Assembly: GCF_009727055.1 (NCBI RefSeq)
Contig: NC_052354.1
Span: 39,799,004 to 39,863,003 of the forward strand
Reading direction: 5' to 3'
DNA length: 64,000 bases
Source: Benincasa hispida
Lineage: Eukaryota; Streptophyta; Magnoliopsida; Cucurbitales; Cucurbitaceae
The translations under genes were made by a program, and so were the position numbers. Shown here piece by piece: positions 35,376 through 48,076 of the stretch. The notes under the pieces are model-generated. The model was not told the DNA's origin. It saw only the letters and a program-made list of their open reading frames with translations, and did not search any database. Position 1 is the stretch's first letter. Every line of letters starts with the position of its first letter.

Positions 35376-38016
35376 TAAATCATGGATCGGGTGCACGATT
35401 TATGTGCCGAAACTCATGCACCCCATCCACGATTTCACAATCCTATTATTTTTTGTCAATAGTTTCAAACCATCCTCATTTTTGTCAATAAATATTAAAA
35501 TAACATTATTTAAAAAAACAAAATCTTGAAATTGTCCCTTTCTTTTTCCAACTTCTCTCTTTTTTGTAAACGTTGAAAGTAATTTTAGCTGAAGTTCGTT
35601 CTCTTCTTCCAAATCTCTCACAAAAATAGTCGACACCCATGTCTCTTTTTTCCTCATTCCTCTCTTCTACCTTCTTCCCCTCTTTCCCCTCACATCGACC
35701 ATGTTTATTTTTTCAATCAACCACACAAATTTCACTCGATAGTGAAACTACGACTTCAACCTCCAAACAAAGATGAAGTTGAAATTTATTTTCAGGTCCT
35801 TTAATTTTTCCCTTAATCTTTTCGTTTCTCCTTTCTACTTTTTGGAAAGACCATGTGGTATCTTGGTATTGCTTGAAAATGATCGATAGTGCTTGAAATC
35901 GCTCGACAGTACTTGGAAACCCATCAGAATGCTTTTTCTTCCACCTAACAAGAATATGGAAGGTGCGTTGTTTGATCTTATACGATTAAAAATTCTCTTT
36001 TGTCAGATTGTGGGTTTTCTTCCTGAATTCTTGAAAAAAAAAGAAAAGTATGGGATATGTAGTTTACTTCTATGTGTAGGTTGTGATGGTTTTTGTGAAA
36101 TTTGTTCTTCCCCCAACTTTCTTTGAGAAGTGGTCCTAATAATGCTTGTTTTTTATGGGTTGGTTCCTATACAAAGATGTTTTATTTGGAGAATTAGATG
36201 ATCGGGATGTTGAGTCGGGTTGCAGAAATCGAGTTGAGGTGGGGAGGGATATTGCATGCCAATTGTTTGTTAAAGTGGTTGAAGAATTTAGACAATGCTT
36301 GGTTTATGAAAGAAATATACAATATTCTGCTTGCGGGATGTTTAGTAACCTTAAACAAAATATTAGACAACGACTTGAAAACTTTCAAACATTTGTCTGA
36401 TTTATAATTTTGTTTTATTTCATATTTGATTGGATATTGCTAAAATACATCTAAAATAATATTTTGATTTAACAAAAGCTAATTTTTTTTTTTTTTTTAA
36501 AAAAAAACTTTTCTAGGCCATGTTTAAGATCCCATATCATAGTTGTTAGTCATCAAGTTAAGAGAAATTATACATGCTTGAAAGATATTCGTAAAGGATC
36601 AATTTCATTTGCTTGGACAATATTTCGATTGTCTCTTAGCTTTTATACACCAGAAGGAAGAAAAAAAATTGAAGATTTACGATGCAAGTTGTACAGTGGT
36701 TAACGATTGAGTGATGGTTTTGTTGTTGATGATTTAGAGCTATTCTTCAAGTCTCTACAAAAAAATGAACCTTGATCCAAGAGGTGACTTACCAAATGGC
36801 AATTCCACATGAACAAAAAAACCCAGAAGGCTCTGACTCACAAAGACCTCACATCGAAAATTTTGCCGTCTTTTTTGTCATCTTCGCAAGGTTTTTCTCT
36901 TTCTCCCATTTCATTACTTATTTTGACTTTAAGTTTCATAAGAATTCATCAGTAATGGTAAATTCTTGCTTTTATTTTGGTGGCATTGATTATATAGGTT
37001 GTGAATATTTGTGGCTATTGTTGCAGGGTTTTAGATCCCCAAAATCTGGTAAGTATCTAGTTGATGCTAGTTTTTGGTTTTGTTAGTTATTGATTTATTA
37101 TTATTATTGTTGTGTAGTATTGTAAAGTTACTTGATATGTTCGCTCATTGGAGGGGGGAAGGTATGCATTCTACTTTGGTCTCAGTCATTGGATTTATTG
37201 TCCTTTCATATGAGTGTACATGAACTTTGAGATGATGCTTTCTATTATTACACCTCCAGTTTTTGTTAGTTTTGTTGTGCCTTAGAGTACTCGAAAAGTG
37301 TTAATGTGGTTGTTGGTTCCTTTGTGAAGTTTCTATTGATTTTGCTAAATATGTTGAGACCACCAAGCCTTTCTCTACTTCTTATCCCCTCCATAATTCA
37401 AATTCTGCAATTTTGCATGTTAGGTTCTCTCACTGTCTTTGTACTTATTTGCTCAAACATGTCAGTGTTCATGTTTCTTGTTTTGTATATAAAATGGTGA
37501 ATTAGAGTCTATGTTTTGTGGTTGTTATCTTGTAGAACATTGGGATTGATCTGCTCTATTTGGAGTACACCTTCAGAGATGTGGAAGAATCTGAGAGTTT
37601 AAAAACTAGATCTCAAGATGGGAGTTCGAACAAGAATGTAAGCCAAAATAGTCAAATTGAATTAAGATTGTTTCCCAGTACACCAAATGAAAATAACTAG
37701 GTTCTAAATGGACCGTGAATTCTAACATTTAAACAAAATTTGATATTTACACATAATTAATATCCATGTTATAAATTTTTAGTTTTCAATTTATTAAATT
37801 TAGAAACATAAAGTTTTTTCTTTCCTTTCCATTTGTCTTTTGACTTGGGATGGTCGAATTTATGAGGATCTAGGACTAATCGGAAGTAACTTGAGACATC
37901 TTTTTCTCTCATATAGAAAAGAATAGATGGGTTTCTAGGATGATGTTCTAATTACTACTTTTTTTTTTTTTTTCGTGCTTTAGGTATTCCTCAAAGGAAT
38001 TATGACACATTAATCA
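35376..38016 (+). other. Unrecognised DNA, possibly exon-like pieces
   Basis: No known domain is seen. Two short stretches look spliced: TTGCAG before GGTTTTAGATCCCCAAAATC and GGTAAGT near 37025-37050, and CTTGTAG at about 37535 before an open stretch NIGIDLLYLEYTFRDVEESE ending at a stop near 37700. Upstream open stretches at 35893-36126 and 36772-37086 have no family I can name. It may be a host-gene fragment inside the CACTA element or an unrelated relic. Confidence 0.25.
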
Positions 38017-41000
38017 TGTTGGGGTTGATGTCCTAAATCTCCTAGGTCTTGTACTTTGTAATTATAATATACAAACATTTTATTTATTTAATAAAATATG
38101 AGATATTTTATTCGAAATTTATTAGCATTAACGCACAAACCAATAAACTACCATCCAAGCTTATCTTTTATAGCTTAAATATATATGTAAGGAGTGGATC
38201 ATGTTTAAATGATAATCCAAATGGTCTGTAGATGGATAAAGTTGGATATCTTATCTGAAAGAAATCTTTTATTCATAGAGATCCAGTGAGTGAAAGCGGA
38301 TCATTCCAAATTTCATTGTTAAAGAACTCAAACAATTACAGTCTAAACGGAATAGATTATGCATATACTATAAATTACAACATGCTTCTTATAAATGAAC
38401 AAACAAGGGATAGAGTATACAAACCTTTGAAGAACCTTTCTTCAAGTATCCCTCTGATCGTTCAGCCACTGGTTCAATAGCACGAACTCGAACGCAACGA
38501 TCAAAACTCGATCTCAACGAACGTCTGGATGAACCTCGATCGCAATCGAGTTCAACTCAATCCTCGATCCTCGAATGGAACTAGAACACCACCACAAGAG
38601 TTACCTTGGTATTGGGCTCTGTGTGACTTTGGATAGAGGAATCAAGGAGGTAGACGATCGAATAAGTGGGAGATGGATGAAGTCTATCGTATAGACTTTA
38701 CTACTCGATCGTGTAGTACTGAGTCACTATCGTATAGTAAACTCGATACTTGATCGTTTAGGCTATGAGACACTATCGTTTAGTAAAACACTTTTACTCG
38801 ATAGTTAATTCTTTTGTCAAACGACACAAAATGAATCATCAACCAATTTTGGAAAACCATTTTTCTTTTTATCTCACAATTACCATAAAACTTCCAATAA
38901 CCTCTCACTCAATCGGTTATTAAAGAAAAAGAATATTATCATATAATTAATATATTATAAATAAATATGAATAACCAACTTATCATATTATATTTATAAC
39001 CTATAGTTTTTAATATTTCATCCTATGAAACATATAAATCATAGTTCTTTTCTTATGTTTTGGTATTTAATATAAATCATATTTATATTAATTCTCTATT
39101 TAATGCATCTAATATATACATATCAATTATATCACATATAATTAATTAATTTAATTATATCACATATAATTAAATTTCTCTTGTTAATTTGATCACTTCA
39201 ATTACCCAAAATCAGATTCTCAACTTGAACCTATTGAGCTACCAAGGGGATCTTATGAACCTGTAACTTGAAGCTCAACGGTACGTAAATAACTAACTAA
39301 ACTCTTTAATCACGAGGTTCACCATCCGTTAACTGTTGGTCATTCTACTAAAGACCAGCAGTTGCACTCTTCGCACTACAAATCTATTTTTGTGTTCATA
39401 TGACCAATCAATAGTGCGATGACCCATCATAAATCCCTCGTAAGTACAGTTGGGTCAATTTATCGTTTTGCCCCTATAGTTACATCTAACTCCTTAGTAC
39501 TACTGATTCCTCTAATGAACAATAAGTCATAGTCCTAGTATGACTGAGTCCTCTCTTCCTAAGAAATGGTGTGACCACTATATTCAAGACCCGGAATCAA
39601 CCCTTATTGTAGTTGAGTTCTGTCTTGTAGTTGAGTTGAGTTCCCCAATTAGACGAATTTCCAAAATGGTAGGCTTGTTAAGTTGCAATCTGGGCACTCT
39701 CACCCATACAAATCAAAGGACTGCCCTCATGAGCAAGATTTTTCAACTCACTTAGGATTAAGGTCATGTCACCTATGGTCATCCTAGTGAAATGTAAGTC
39801 TCATTATGAACGGCGTTATATAAAGAGACTAATCATTTCGTGGTCCGGTCTTATACAAACTCTTTATATAGGATACCCTCGCTCGCATGTCTCCACATGA
39901 GTGGTCAGGATCAGACCATTTGTAGTACTTTACAACACTTGTAACATCTATAAAGCAGGTCGTATCCGAATGTCACCAGGATAATGTACCCTCCTTTATT
40001 CTAACTACAGACCATTTAGGTTATTACTTTTAAGACATGATCCACTTGTATGTCTCTATATACATGCTTAAGTTACATGAAATAACCACGGATCTTAGTT
40101 TATTTGATTGAGTAAATGCTTATAAAATAACACTTATTTTATTAATAACAATATATTCATAAAGTGTTTACAAACTATGAGACTACCAGGAGAATTAGGA
40201 CATCAATCCCAACATTATCCTTGTGACACTACGAATATGACCTGCTTTGTAGATGTTACAATTATTGTAAACTACTACAAATGATCTGGTCCTGATCATT
40301 CATGTAGAGATATATGAGTGGGGTGTTCTATACAAAGGAGTTTGTATAAGACCGAACCACGAAATGAATAGTCTCATTATATAATACCGTTCATAATAGA
40401 GACTTACATTTCACTAGAATGACCATAGGTGACATGACCTAAATTCTGATTGAGTTGTGAACTCTTGCCTATGAAGGTGGTCTTTTGATTTGGGGATTTG
40501 TCTGATTAGGGAGCTAAAAACACAACTACACAAGACAGAATTCACTTCTTCTCTAACGTCTGGATAAGTAGATAAATTGCTCTCTTAATGACTGATTTCG
40601 AGGCTTGAACAATGTGGTGTCACACCTTCTCTTGGCTGGAGAGGGATTTAGTCATAGTTTGACCATGACTTATTGTTTATTAGAGGGATCAGTGGTACTT
40701 AAGAAGTTAGATGTAACTACAAGGGAAAAATGGTAATTTTGGCCTAGTTGTACTTACAAGTAATTTGTGAAGGGTTATTGCGCTTTTGATTGGTTATATC
40801 CAATGGATAAAGAAATATATTTGTAGTGCAAAGAGTGTTATTGTCAATCTTTAGTAGAGTGACTGACAGTTAATGGATGTTGAATAATTTAATCAAATGA
40901 GTTTAATTAATTAGTCACGTAACTTCAATCTACAAGTCCATAAGATCCCTTCTGTAGCTCAACCGGGATTATTGAGAATTAGTTTTGGATTAGTTTGAAT

Positions 41001-41560
41001 TGTTCAAATTAATTGAGGAAATTAATTACATGTGATATAAGTAAATTAATTATGTATGTGATATAATTATATAAGGTATTTGATACATTATAATATAAAG
41101 TTTATTTTAGAGGAAATAAATATTTGAATATGATTCAAATATTAATTATATGGATTTGACTCATAATTAAATTTAGCATAAATATATTAAATACCACAAA
41201 TGATTAAGAGAATTAAAAACTATAGGTTATATTGTATTTGATACAATATAAAAACTATAGGTTATGTGTTATATTTGATACAACATATAGTTATATATAT
41301 ATATATATAGTTATCTACATTTATTTTAAATTTAAATTTCAAAATTAAAGAGACGGAGTTACAATTTCCTCCCTGTAATTCTCTCCATCAATGAGTTGGT
41401 GGTGTAGTTTGTATTCTTGTCCCTTTTCCCTCTTAACGTATGCTATGAATTTTCTGAATTAATGCATAATTATTTTTTGGTATGTAAAATTCTTGATTCT
41501 GTGAAAAATTAAAAATTGGGTCGATCCCCATTTCCGCTACGGAATTTCACAGTTCCTTCA
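38017..41560 (+). mobile_element. Copia 5' LTR D, split by a nested solo LTR
   Basis: The plus-oriented LTR starts TGTTGGGGTTGATGTCC at 38017, stops at TTATC (38255), resumes at 40215 and ends CAGTTCCTTCA at 41560 (about 1.58 kb without the insert). A leader-like region follows, so this was a 5' LTR. Position 41561 onward (ATTAGTTTGAGTGTG) looks like a worn primer binding site. Confidence 0.72.
38256..40214 (-). mobile_element. Nested copia solo LTR (1,959 bp)
   Basis: Starts TGAAAGAAATC and ends ATCAATCCCAACA, flanked by perfect TTATC duplications at 38251-38255 and 40215-40219. Without it the host LTR reads continuously (TTGGATATCTTATCCTTGTG). Orientation is opposite to the host LTR of the same family, so much of 38.9-41.5 kb forms an inverted repeat. 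It contains GATCGTTTAG-type motifs at 38700-38790. Confidence 0.9.
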
Positions 41561-42430
41561 ATTAGTTTGAGTGTGGTTTTGGTCCCAAACTTTTTTTTCA
41601 ATTTTCTAGAATACATTTACAGATCTGATGGTGGGTAGCATTCAGTATGTTTTCATTAGGTGAAGGATTATGATTTTTTTTGTTTGCAATTATTGAAATT
41701 TTTTTGGATTGGATCATATTTTTACAGCTTTATTTTACAAATTTTGTTTGTAAGAGCCCTTTGTCTTTGGGCATAAATTGTTATAGAGCCTGTATTTCTT
41801 TGTTTTTGAGTCGATCGTGATCATTCCGGTGGTTTTCTAGAGAAATTGAGGCCAAAATCAAAGAAATTTTGAAGGAAATCACAACTGTACATTGGCTTCT
41901 GTATAGTAGCATTGCAACGTTAGGTTACAACATTGCAATACTCCGAGACGGAAAGAATGAACCAGTTCGCATGCAGTTCAGTTTGTGGCTCAATTGGTAT
42001 GTGTTTGGTTCACTTGGTTCAAGTGGTTCATGGCCGATTTGGGTGCTCGATGGTCCAGTTCGTATGGTTCAAGACCTGATTCACTTGTTTTGAACCCGTT
42101 GACTAATAAGTTTGTAACAGTTAGTTTTTTTAATTAATTAAATTAACATAAGTATTATATTAATTTAACAAATTTTTTAGGTGTCCAATCCCGGTCCAAT
42201 AATTGTTTTAAATTATACATATGATGTATGATTTATTTTATATATTTACATGTCATAATGTATGTCATATAGTAAAATCCTATCATTGGTTATGCATTAT
42301 TCATGCATCATTTATATTATAAATGTTATAATATATAGTTGAATGATTTTATTTTATAGCATACTCATGCATCATATAATATTATAATGTATCAAATACC
42401 AATGTCTATGTTTGTCTTAAAGTTTGATCT
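41561..42430 (+). mobile_element. Leader of copia D
   Basis: 42090-42430 is the inverted counterpart of the copia E leader: TATAGTAAAATCC, TATTCATGCATCAT, ATTATAAATGTTATAA and GCATACTCATGCATCATATA match reversed 32860-32980. It is non-coding. No gag follows. Confidence 0.6.
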
Positions 42431-42800
42431 AGGCAAAGCTTACAACTTTGTTGATGTGGATCACCAATGTTTGTAGTTTTATTATTTTCATTATGCATTG
42501 TTGGGCTTATTTTTTAAGTTTTCTTGAGGATGCTTCTCTTTTTACCTTGAAAACCTTCTATTTTTCTTCAATCATCTATAACTCTTTCCTCTCTTGTTTT
42601 AAATGGAGTTGAACTTTAGCAGTTTAAAAATGAATATTTGAGTAATTATTTGTGATTCTTTTGCTACTACCTTCAACTTATTGATGCTGTGCATCTTAAA
42701 AAAAAAAAGTCATTAATTGGTTGCACACATATTTTTTCACCTTAGCTTGGTGGCATTGAAGTTTGAAAACAAAAATCATTACTTTTGTTTATTTGCATCA
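42431..42800. other. Spacer, no gene seen
   Basis: T-rich DNA between the copia D leader and the RNase H fragment. No domain recognised. Confidence 0.5.
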
Positions 42801-43160
42801 CTGAGGGGTGAAAAAATATTTGGCTTCTTTTACAGCTTCTGTCAAAGCAATAAATTTTGCTTCTGTGGTAGAAAGTGCTACTAATATTTCCTTCAAACTA
42901 AAAAATATACCATGTTAATGATATTCTCTTGTCCATGGCACCAGCAAAGTTAAAATCTGATTAACCTATTAGATTCAGACTAGTTGTGTCAGGATGTTTG
43001 TATAGAAGTCCTCTCTTCTGAGTACCAACAACGTATCTTAGTACCCATTTAGTAGCTTCCCAATGTGCCTTCCCTAGATTCCCCATATACTTGCTCACTA
43101 AGCTGGAATATTGAGCTAAATCAGGTCTTATACACACCGTTAAATACATTAGGCTACCTA
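42800..43160 (-). pseudogene. Copia RT/RNase H fragment
   Basis: Minus-strand reading gives IGSLMYLTVCIRPDLAQ, then HWEATKWVLRYVVGT, LLYKHPDTTSLNLIG, a stop, and SDFNFAGAMDKR. After a frameshift it gives LVALSTTEAKFIALTEAVKE. These are the connection and RNase H regions of copia polymerase; the first Asp of RNase H (YSDADF in relatives) survives as SDFNF. The fragment is cut by LTR B just before IGSLMY. Sequence style differs from the copia F polymerase, so it is a different family. Confidence 0.78.
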
Positions 43161-43162
43161 TT

Positions 43163-46100
43163 GATGGGATTAAAATCCCGAGCGGAAGCGTGTGAACGCC
43201 TTGCATCCCATAAATCGATTTTTACATTAACAAAATCAATGTACTAAAACATATTATGTGTAGAATAAACATGTGAAATAGCATGCTTTAGAGAAATGAA
43301 AGAACCATTCTTACCTTTATAAATTCTCAAGCTCCTAGAATGATCCTCCCGATATTCCAACAAACGATGCCTCCAACGATCTTGAACACGAACGTCTCAT
43401 CGAACAATCTTAAGCTCCTAGAACGATCCTCCCGATATTCCAACAAACGACTCCTCCAACGATCTTGAACACTACGAACGTCTCTTCAAACAATCTTTAA
43501 CACAACCACTAGAATAACCTTGTTATTCTCGAGGATTCCAATAGAAGGATAGGTGATATCAACCTATTAGAAGAGGGTGAGGAGGAAAAATCATTGGGAG
43601 AGTAGAGAGGATTTCTTTTAGTGGCTTAAGGAAAAATTTGCACAATGAATGCTTCTTTTTTCAAAAGGGTCATAAGGAAGACTTTATATAGAGAAGGGTC
43701 AACCCCATTCTCCAAGTCTTTTTCCATTTTTCTCTTGTGCACAACTAATTAAATAACACTAATTTAATTAATTAGCACATTAATTAAATAACTATTTATA
43801 CATTAAATCCAATTTAACATATATATATATATATATATAATTATCATAAACATCGCATGTTATGTGCAACACCTTTCTATTTATTAATTAATTTTTTGTG
43901 AATCTAATTCAATTAAATTAATTATTTAATCTCATTCAATGCTTCTTTCCAACTTAATTTGAATTATAGATCACATGCATAATCAATTACATATTAATCA
44001 TATTAATATACAATTTCCTCAAATTGATTTGAACAATTCAAATCATTCCTCTTTAATTCCTTTAGTTAGCTAACAAGGGTATCTGGTAGACCTGTAATTC
44101 AGAAGCTCCAACGATATGAGATTAATTGGCTAAACTCATTAACCAAGTTAATCAATATTCGTTAACTTTAGGTACACTCTACTAAAGACCCACAACTGCA
44201 CTCTTCTCACGACAGGATTGAAGGATCTCAATATGAGAGTTCCATGAGCGGGCTTAGATCTATCCGATTTCACAGTGACCAGAATATAAACAATATATAT
44301 TCTATACTAACAGTTATGCATAATAAACTTATCAATAGCATGCTCAGAGTACGATAAAATACAGAGAAAGGGGTTCATACTAGAGGAAGACGATCTTCTT
44401 TTGTGTGAACCTACAGCAGTGGAAAACTCCATCAATCTACTAGCACCCGGCAGTCTCTCGACTGTTATTGCATAATCCGAATGTACACGAACGAGGATTC
44501 GGGGACAACACCACCACCAAGGAAACCCAGGTATCCTCGGCGTCAAAAACCAAAAGTGTGGGCTCTAGTTAGTTTGGTAGAGGACGGAGGAAAGAGTATC
44601 GTGTAGACGATAAGCGCACATAAGAAGAATGCTGTTATCGTATAGTGGGGACGCTTCTCGTATAGTAAAACTACATGATCGTTTAGGAAAAACTGGACGA
44701 TCGTTTAGAAAGTGGTATACGATCATTTAGGGAACGAGTGAACTATACGATCGTTTAGACGAAAGAGAATCTATCGTATAGACTTTCGGTGATTGATATT
44801 TCATGGTTTCTTTTGGGGCGCGAGGTTTCAAATTGCACGAATGAATTCTCTACAAAAATGAAAACGATTTTTAAATATCAACCCACGGTTACCTTAACCT
44901 TCACAGCCCACGTTCACAAGTTCATACGTGAAAAAAAATTGGTTAATTATTAAATAATTAATCAATTCAACTATTTAATATATATAATCATATTATATTT
45001 ATATCCTATAGTTTGATATCATATATCTACTATAGATTTTTCCTCTACTTGATATAAATCATAGTTATATCTAATTTCCTCCAAAATAATGTATCTCATA
45101 CATTTAGCCAATTATATCATATATAATTAACCAGTCCAATTATATCATATAGAATTGAACTTCCTCTTGTTAATTTGAACATTTCAAATTAACCCAAACA
45201 CTAGTTCTCGACTTTATCCAAGCTACCCAAGTGACCTAATAAACCTGTGGCTCGAAGCTCCAACGGTACGTGAATAACTGACTAAACTCTTTAGCCACAG
45301 TGATTCAACCGAAGACCAACACCTGAACTCTTCTCACCACAGATGTATTTTTGTGTCCATTGGATATAACCAATCATGAGTACGATGACCCTTCACAGAT
45401 GCTCGTAAGTACAGTTGGACCAATTTACCATTTTGCCCCTGTACTTACATCTCACTCCTTAAGTACCACTGATTCCTCTAATGAACAATACAACATAGGC
45501 CAACTATGCATGAACAACTCTCGGGCCAAGAGAAGGTGTGTGGTGCCACATTGTTCAAGCTAGGAATCAGCCCTTTAGGGAGTCATCTATCTACTTACCC
45601 CTGCCTCAAGGAAGGAGTGAATTCCATCTTGTTTAACTGAGTTTCCAGCTCCCAAATCACACGTATCCCCAAAATTGCAGGTTTGGATCGGCGACTTGGC
45701 CACTCGCACCCATACAAATCAAATGACCGCCCTCAATGGCAAGAGTTCCCAACTCACTCAGGATTGAGGTCATGTTACCTACGGTCATCCTAGTGAAGTG
45801 AAGTCTCTATCATGAACGATGTTATATAATGAGACATTACCCTTCGTGGTTAGGTCTTATACATTCTTTATATAGGACGCCCCCGCTCTCATGTCCCCAA
45901 CACGAATGATCAAGATCAGATCATCTGTGGCAAGTCACAACACTTGTGACCATTCCACAAAGCGGGCTGCGTCCGTAGCATTACTAAGATAAGGTTTCCC
46001 TCCTATATCCATATACTACAAACCATTTTGGTTATCACTCAAGACATGATCCACTTGTATGTCACAACATATATGCTTGAGTCACATACAGATAACCAGG

Positions 46101-46868
46101 GATTTTATGTTTATTGGTTTGTGGTAAAGCAAATAAAACATGTAAATGAGCAAAACAACAAGATGTGAAGTAAATATCATATATTAACAATCACAGGTGT
46201 TCATATAGTTACAAACTACAGGACACGAGACTTTAGGGCATCAACCCCAACAAGGATATTTCTGTGTCCACGGATATAGACCAATAATAGTAAGTTAGTC
46301 TTTCACGAGTGTTCGTAACTCCAACCAAACTCCTTAAGTACTAGTGCTTCTCTAATGAACAACTTGTTTATGGTCCAACCAATAAATAGAAACCCCTCTC
46401 GGGCCAATGAGAGAGTGGGGTCCTTTGTTCAAGTCCAGAGACACCATTTAAGGGAACACTCATCGACTTACCCTGAAGACAGGAAGGAGTGAATTCCATC
46501 TTGTATTATTATGCTCCTAGCTCCCATTTGATCTTATCCCCAATAGACTTATTGAGTTGGCGAACTGGCCATTCTCACCCATACAAATTAAAGAAAAATC
46601 ACTTGTGAACAGAAGTTCATAATATACCCAGGATTGAGACTAAGTTGCCTAGATCATCCTAGTGAAGGAGAAATCTAACTAGTCAATGGTGTTACATCTA
46701 ATAGTTACTATTTTGTGGTTTGATCTTATGCAAACTCATTATATAGGATACCCCACTCATATGTCACATACACAAACACGTCAGATCATTGCGTTTGTAT
46801 CAAATACAAAGTAGGTCGTATCCATAGTGTTCAGAATAAGGTACCCAGTCTTATCCCTATACTATAGA
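43163..46868 (-). mobile_element. Copia LTR B, interrupted and truncated
   Basis: LTR sequence covers 43163-44218 and 46253-46868, closest to LTR A. It starts TGGGATTAAAATCCCGAGCG inside the RNase H fragment. At 46868 it stops abruptly at ACTATAGACT and copia F polymerase begins, losing about 200 bp of the LTR end. A near repeat of AGCTCCTAGAATGATCCTCC occurs at 43332 and 43431, a 99-bp internal duplication. Confidence 0.7.
44219..46252 (-). mobile_element. Nested copia solo LTR (2,034 bp)
   Basis: Starts TGAAGGATCTCAATATGAG and ends GCATCAACCCCAACA, flanked by perfect AGGAT duplications (44214-44218, 46253-46257). The start is nearly identical to the copia F 5' LTR at 63581. It holds the GATCGTTTAG motifs at 44675-44760. 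Confidence 0.92.
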
Positions 46869-48071
46869 CTACTGAAGTGTCGATGATCTTCTTATAGACG
46901 CAAGATTCATCAACGTTTTGGTCAAAGCCATACGACTTGATCGCAGCATCAAATCGTACGTTCCAAGATCGAGACGCCTATTTTAGTCCATAAATAGACC
47001 AATTCAATTTGCAAACCTTTTGCTCTTGACCTTGGGCTATGAATCCCTCGGGCTGCACCATATAAATATTCTCCTCAAGATTGCCATTCAGAAAGGCTGT
47101 CATGACGTCCATTTGCTAGACCTCATAATTATAATAAGTTGTAAGGGATAGGAGGATACGGATCGACTTTAACATGGAAACAGGCGAGAAAGTCTCCTCA
47201 TAGTCGAGTCCCTCTACCTGGGTATAACCCTTTGCCACAAGTCGAGCCTTGAAGGTCTGTACCTTCCCATCAGCACCCCGTTTGCACTTGTAGATCCATT
47301 TACAACCTATAGGGAGAACCCCATCAGGCTGATCTACAAGATCCCATACTAAGTTGAAGTACATCGACTCCATCTCGAGATCCATGGCCTTGACTCATTC
47401 ATCCCGGTCAACATCCTTCATTTCCTTCTTATAAAACAACGAATCCTCAACTTCGCCATCTGCTACCATAGCAAGGATTTTCGTGAAACCCAGATAGCGA
47501 ACAGGTGGGTTCGCAATCCTCCCACTACGTCGAGTTTCCCTCAACTGTTAAGGTGGAACCGACCTACTGGATGAACTCCCATCAACAACTCTTGTTGATG
47601 TAGCAGGCTCTTCAACAACTCTTGTTGAAGTTTTAATAGTTTCATTGGAAAGCTCAAGTAACATGACTTTACTTCGTAGACTGTGCTCCCTTATATGATT
47701 CTCCTCCAGGAAAGTAGCGTTTGTTGAAACAAACACCCTATTTTCCCTCGGATCATAAAAATAACCCCCTCGTGTGCCTTTGGGGTAGCCTACAAAAAGG
47801 CATAACCTCGATCGTGGTTCCAACTTCTTTGGATTAGCCTCAAGCACATGTGTAGGGTAACCCCATATGTGAAAATGACATAAACTACGCCCATTCCAAA
47901 ACTCCAAAGGTGTTCTTGTAACACTCTTGGAGGGAACAAAGTTGAGTATGTACACCGCAGTCTCCACTACGAAACCCTAAAACGAGTCCGGTAAGGAAGC
48001 ATAACTCATCATCGAACGAACCATGTCTAACAAGGTCCTATTTCTCCTCTCCGCTACACCATTATGCTGAA
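46869..48071 (-). pseudogene. Copia F integrase C-terminal part and RT
   Basis: Minus reading gives QHNGVAERRNRTLLDMVRSM (holding the integrase catalytic Glu), ETAVYILNFVPSKSVTRTP, LFVGYPKGTRGGYFYDP, then the RT start: NLVWDLVDQPDGV, GCKWIYKCKRGADGKV, VAKGYTQVEGLDYEETFSPV, QMDVMTAFLNGNLEENIYM, KLNWSIYGLK and SYGFDQNVDESCVYKK. The first RT Asp (QMDVMTAF) is present. Stops occur near 47387, 47547, 47967 and after YGLK. RT ends at 46869 just before the YVDD block, which is missing. Upstream integrase lies at 59245, beyond the Athila-like insertion. Confidence 0.88.
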
Positions 48072-48076
48072 GTGTA

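Noticed and set aside
40740..40870. TTTGTAGTGC as the other CACTA end
   Set aside because: It lacks the TTTCTTGTAGTG end and is ordinary LTR sequence repeated elsewhere.
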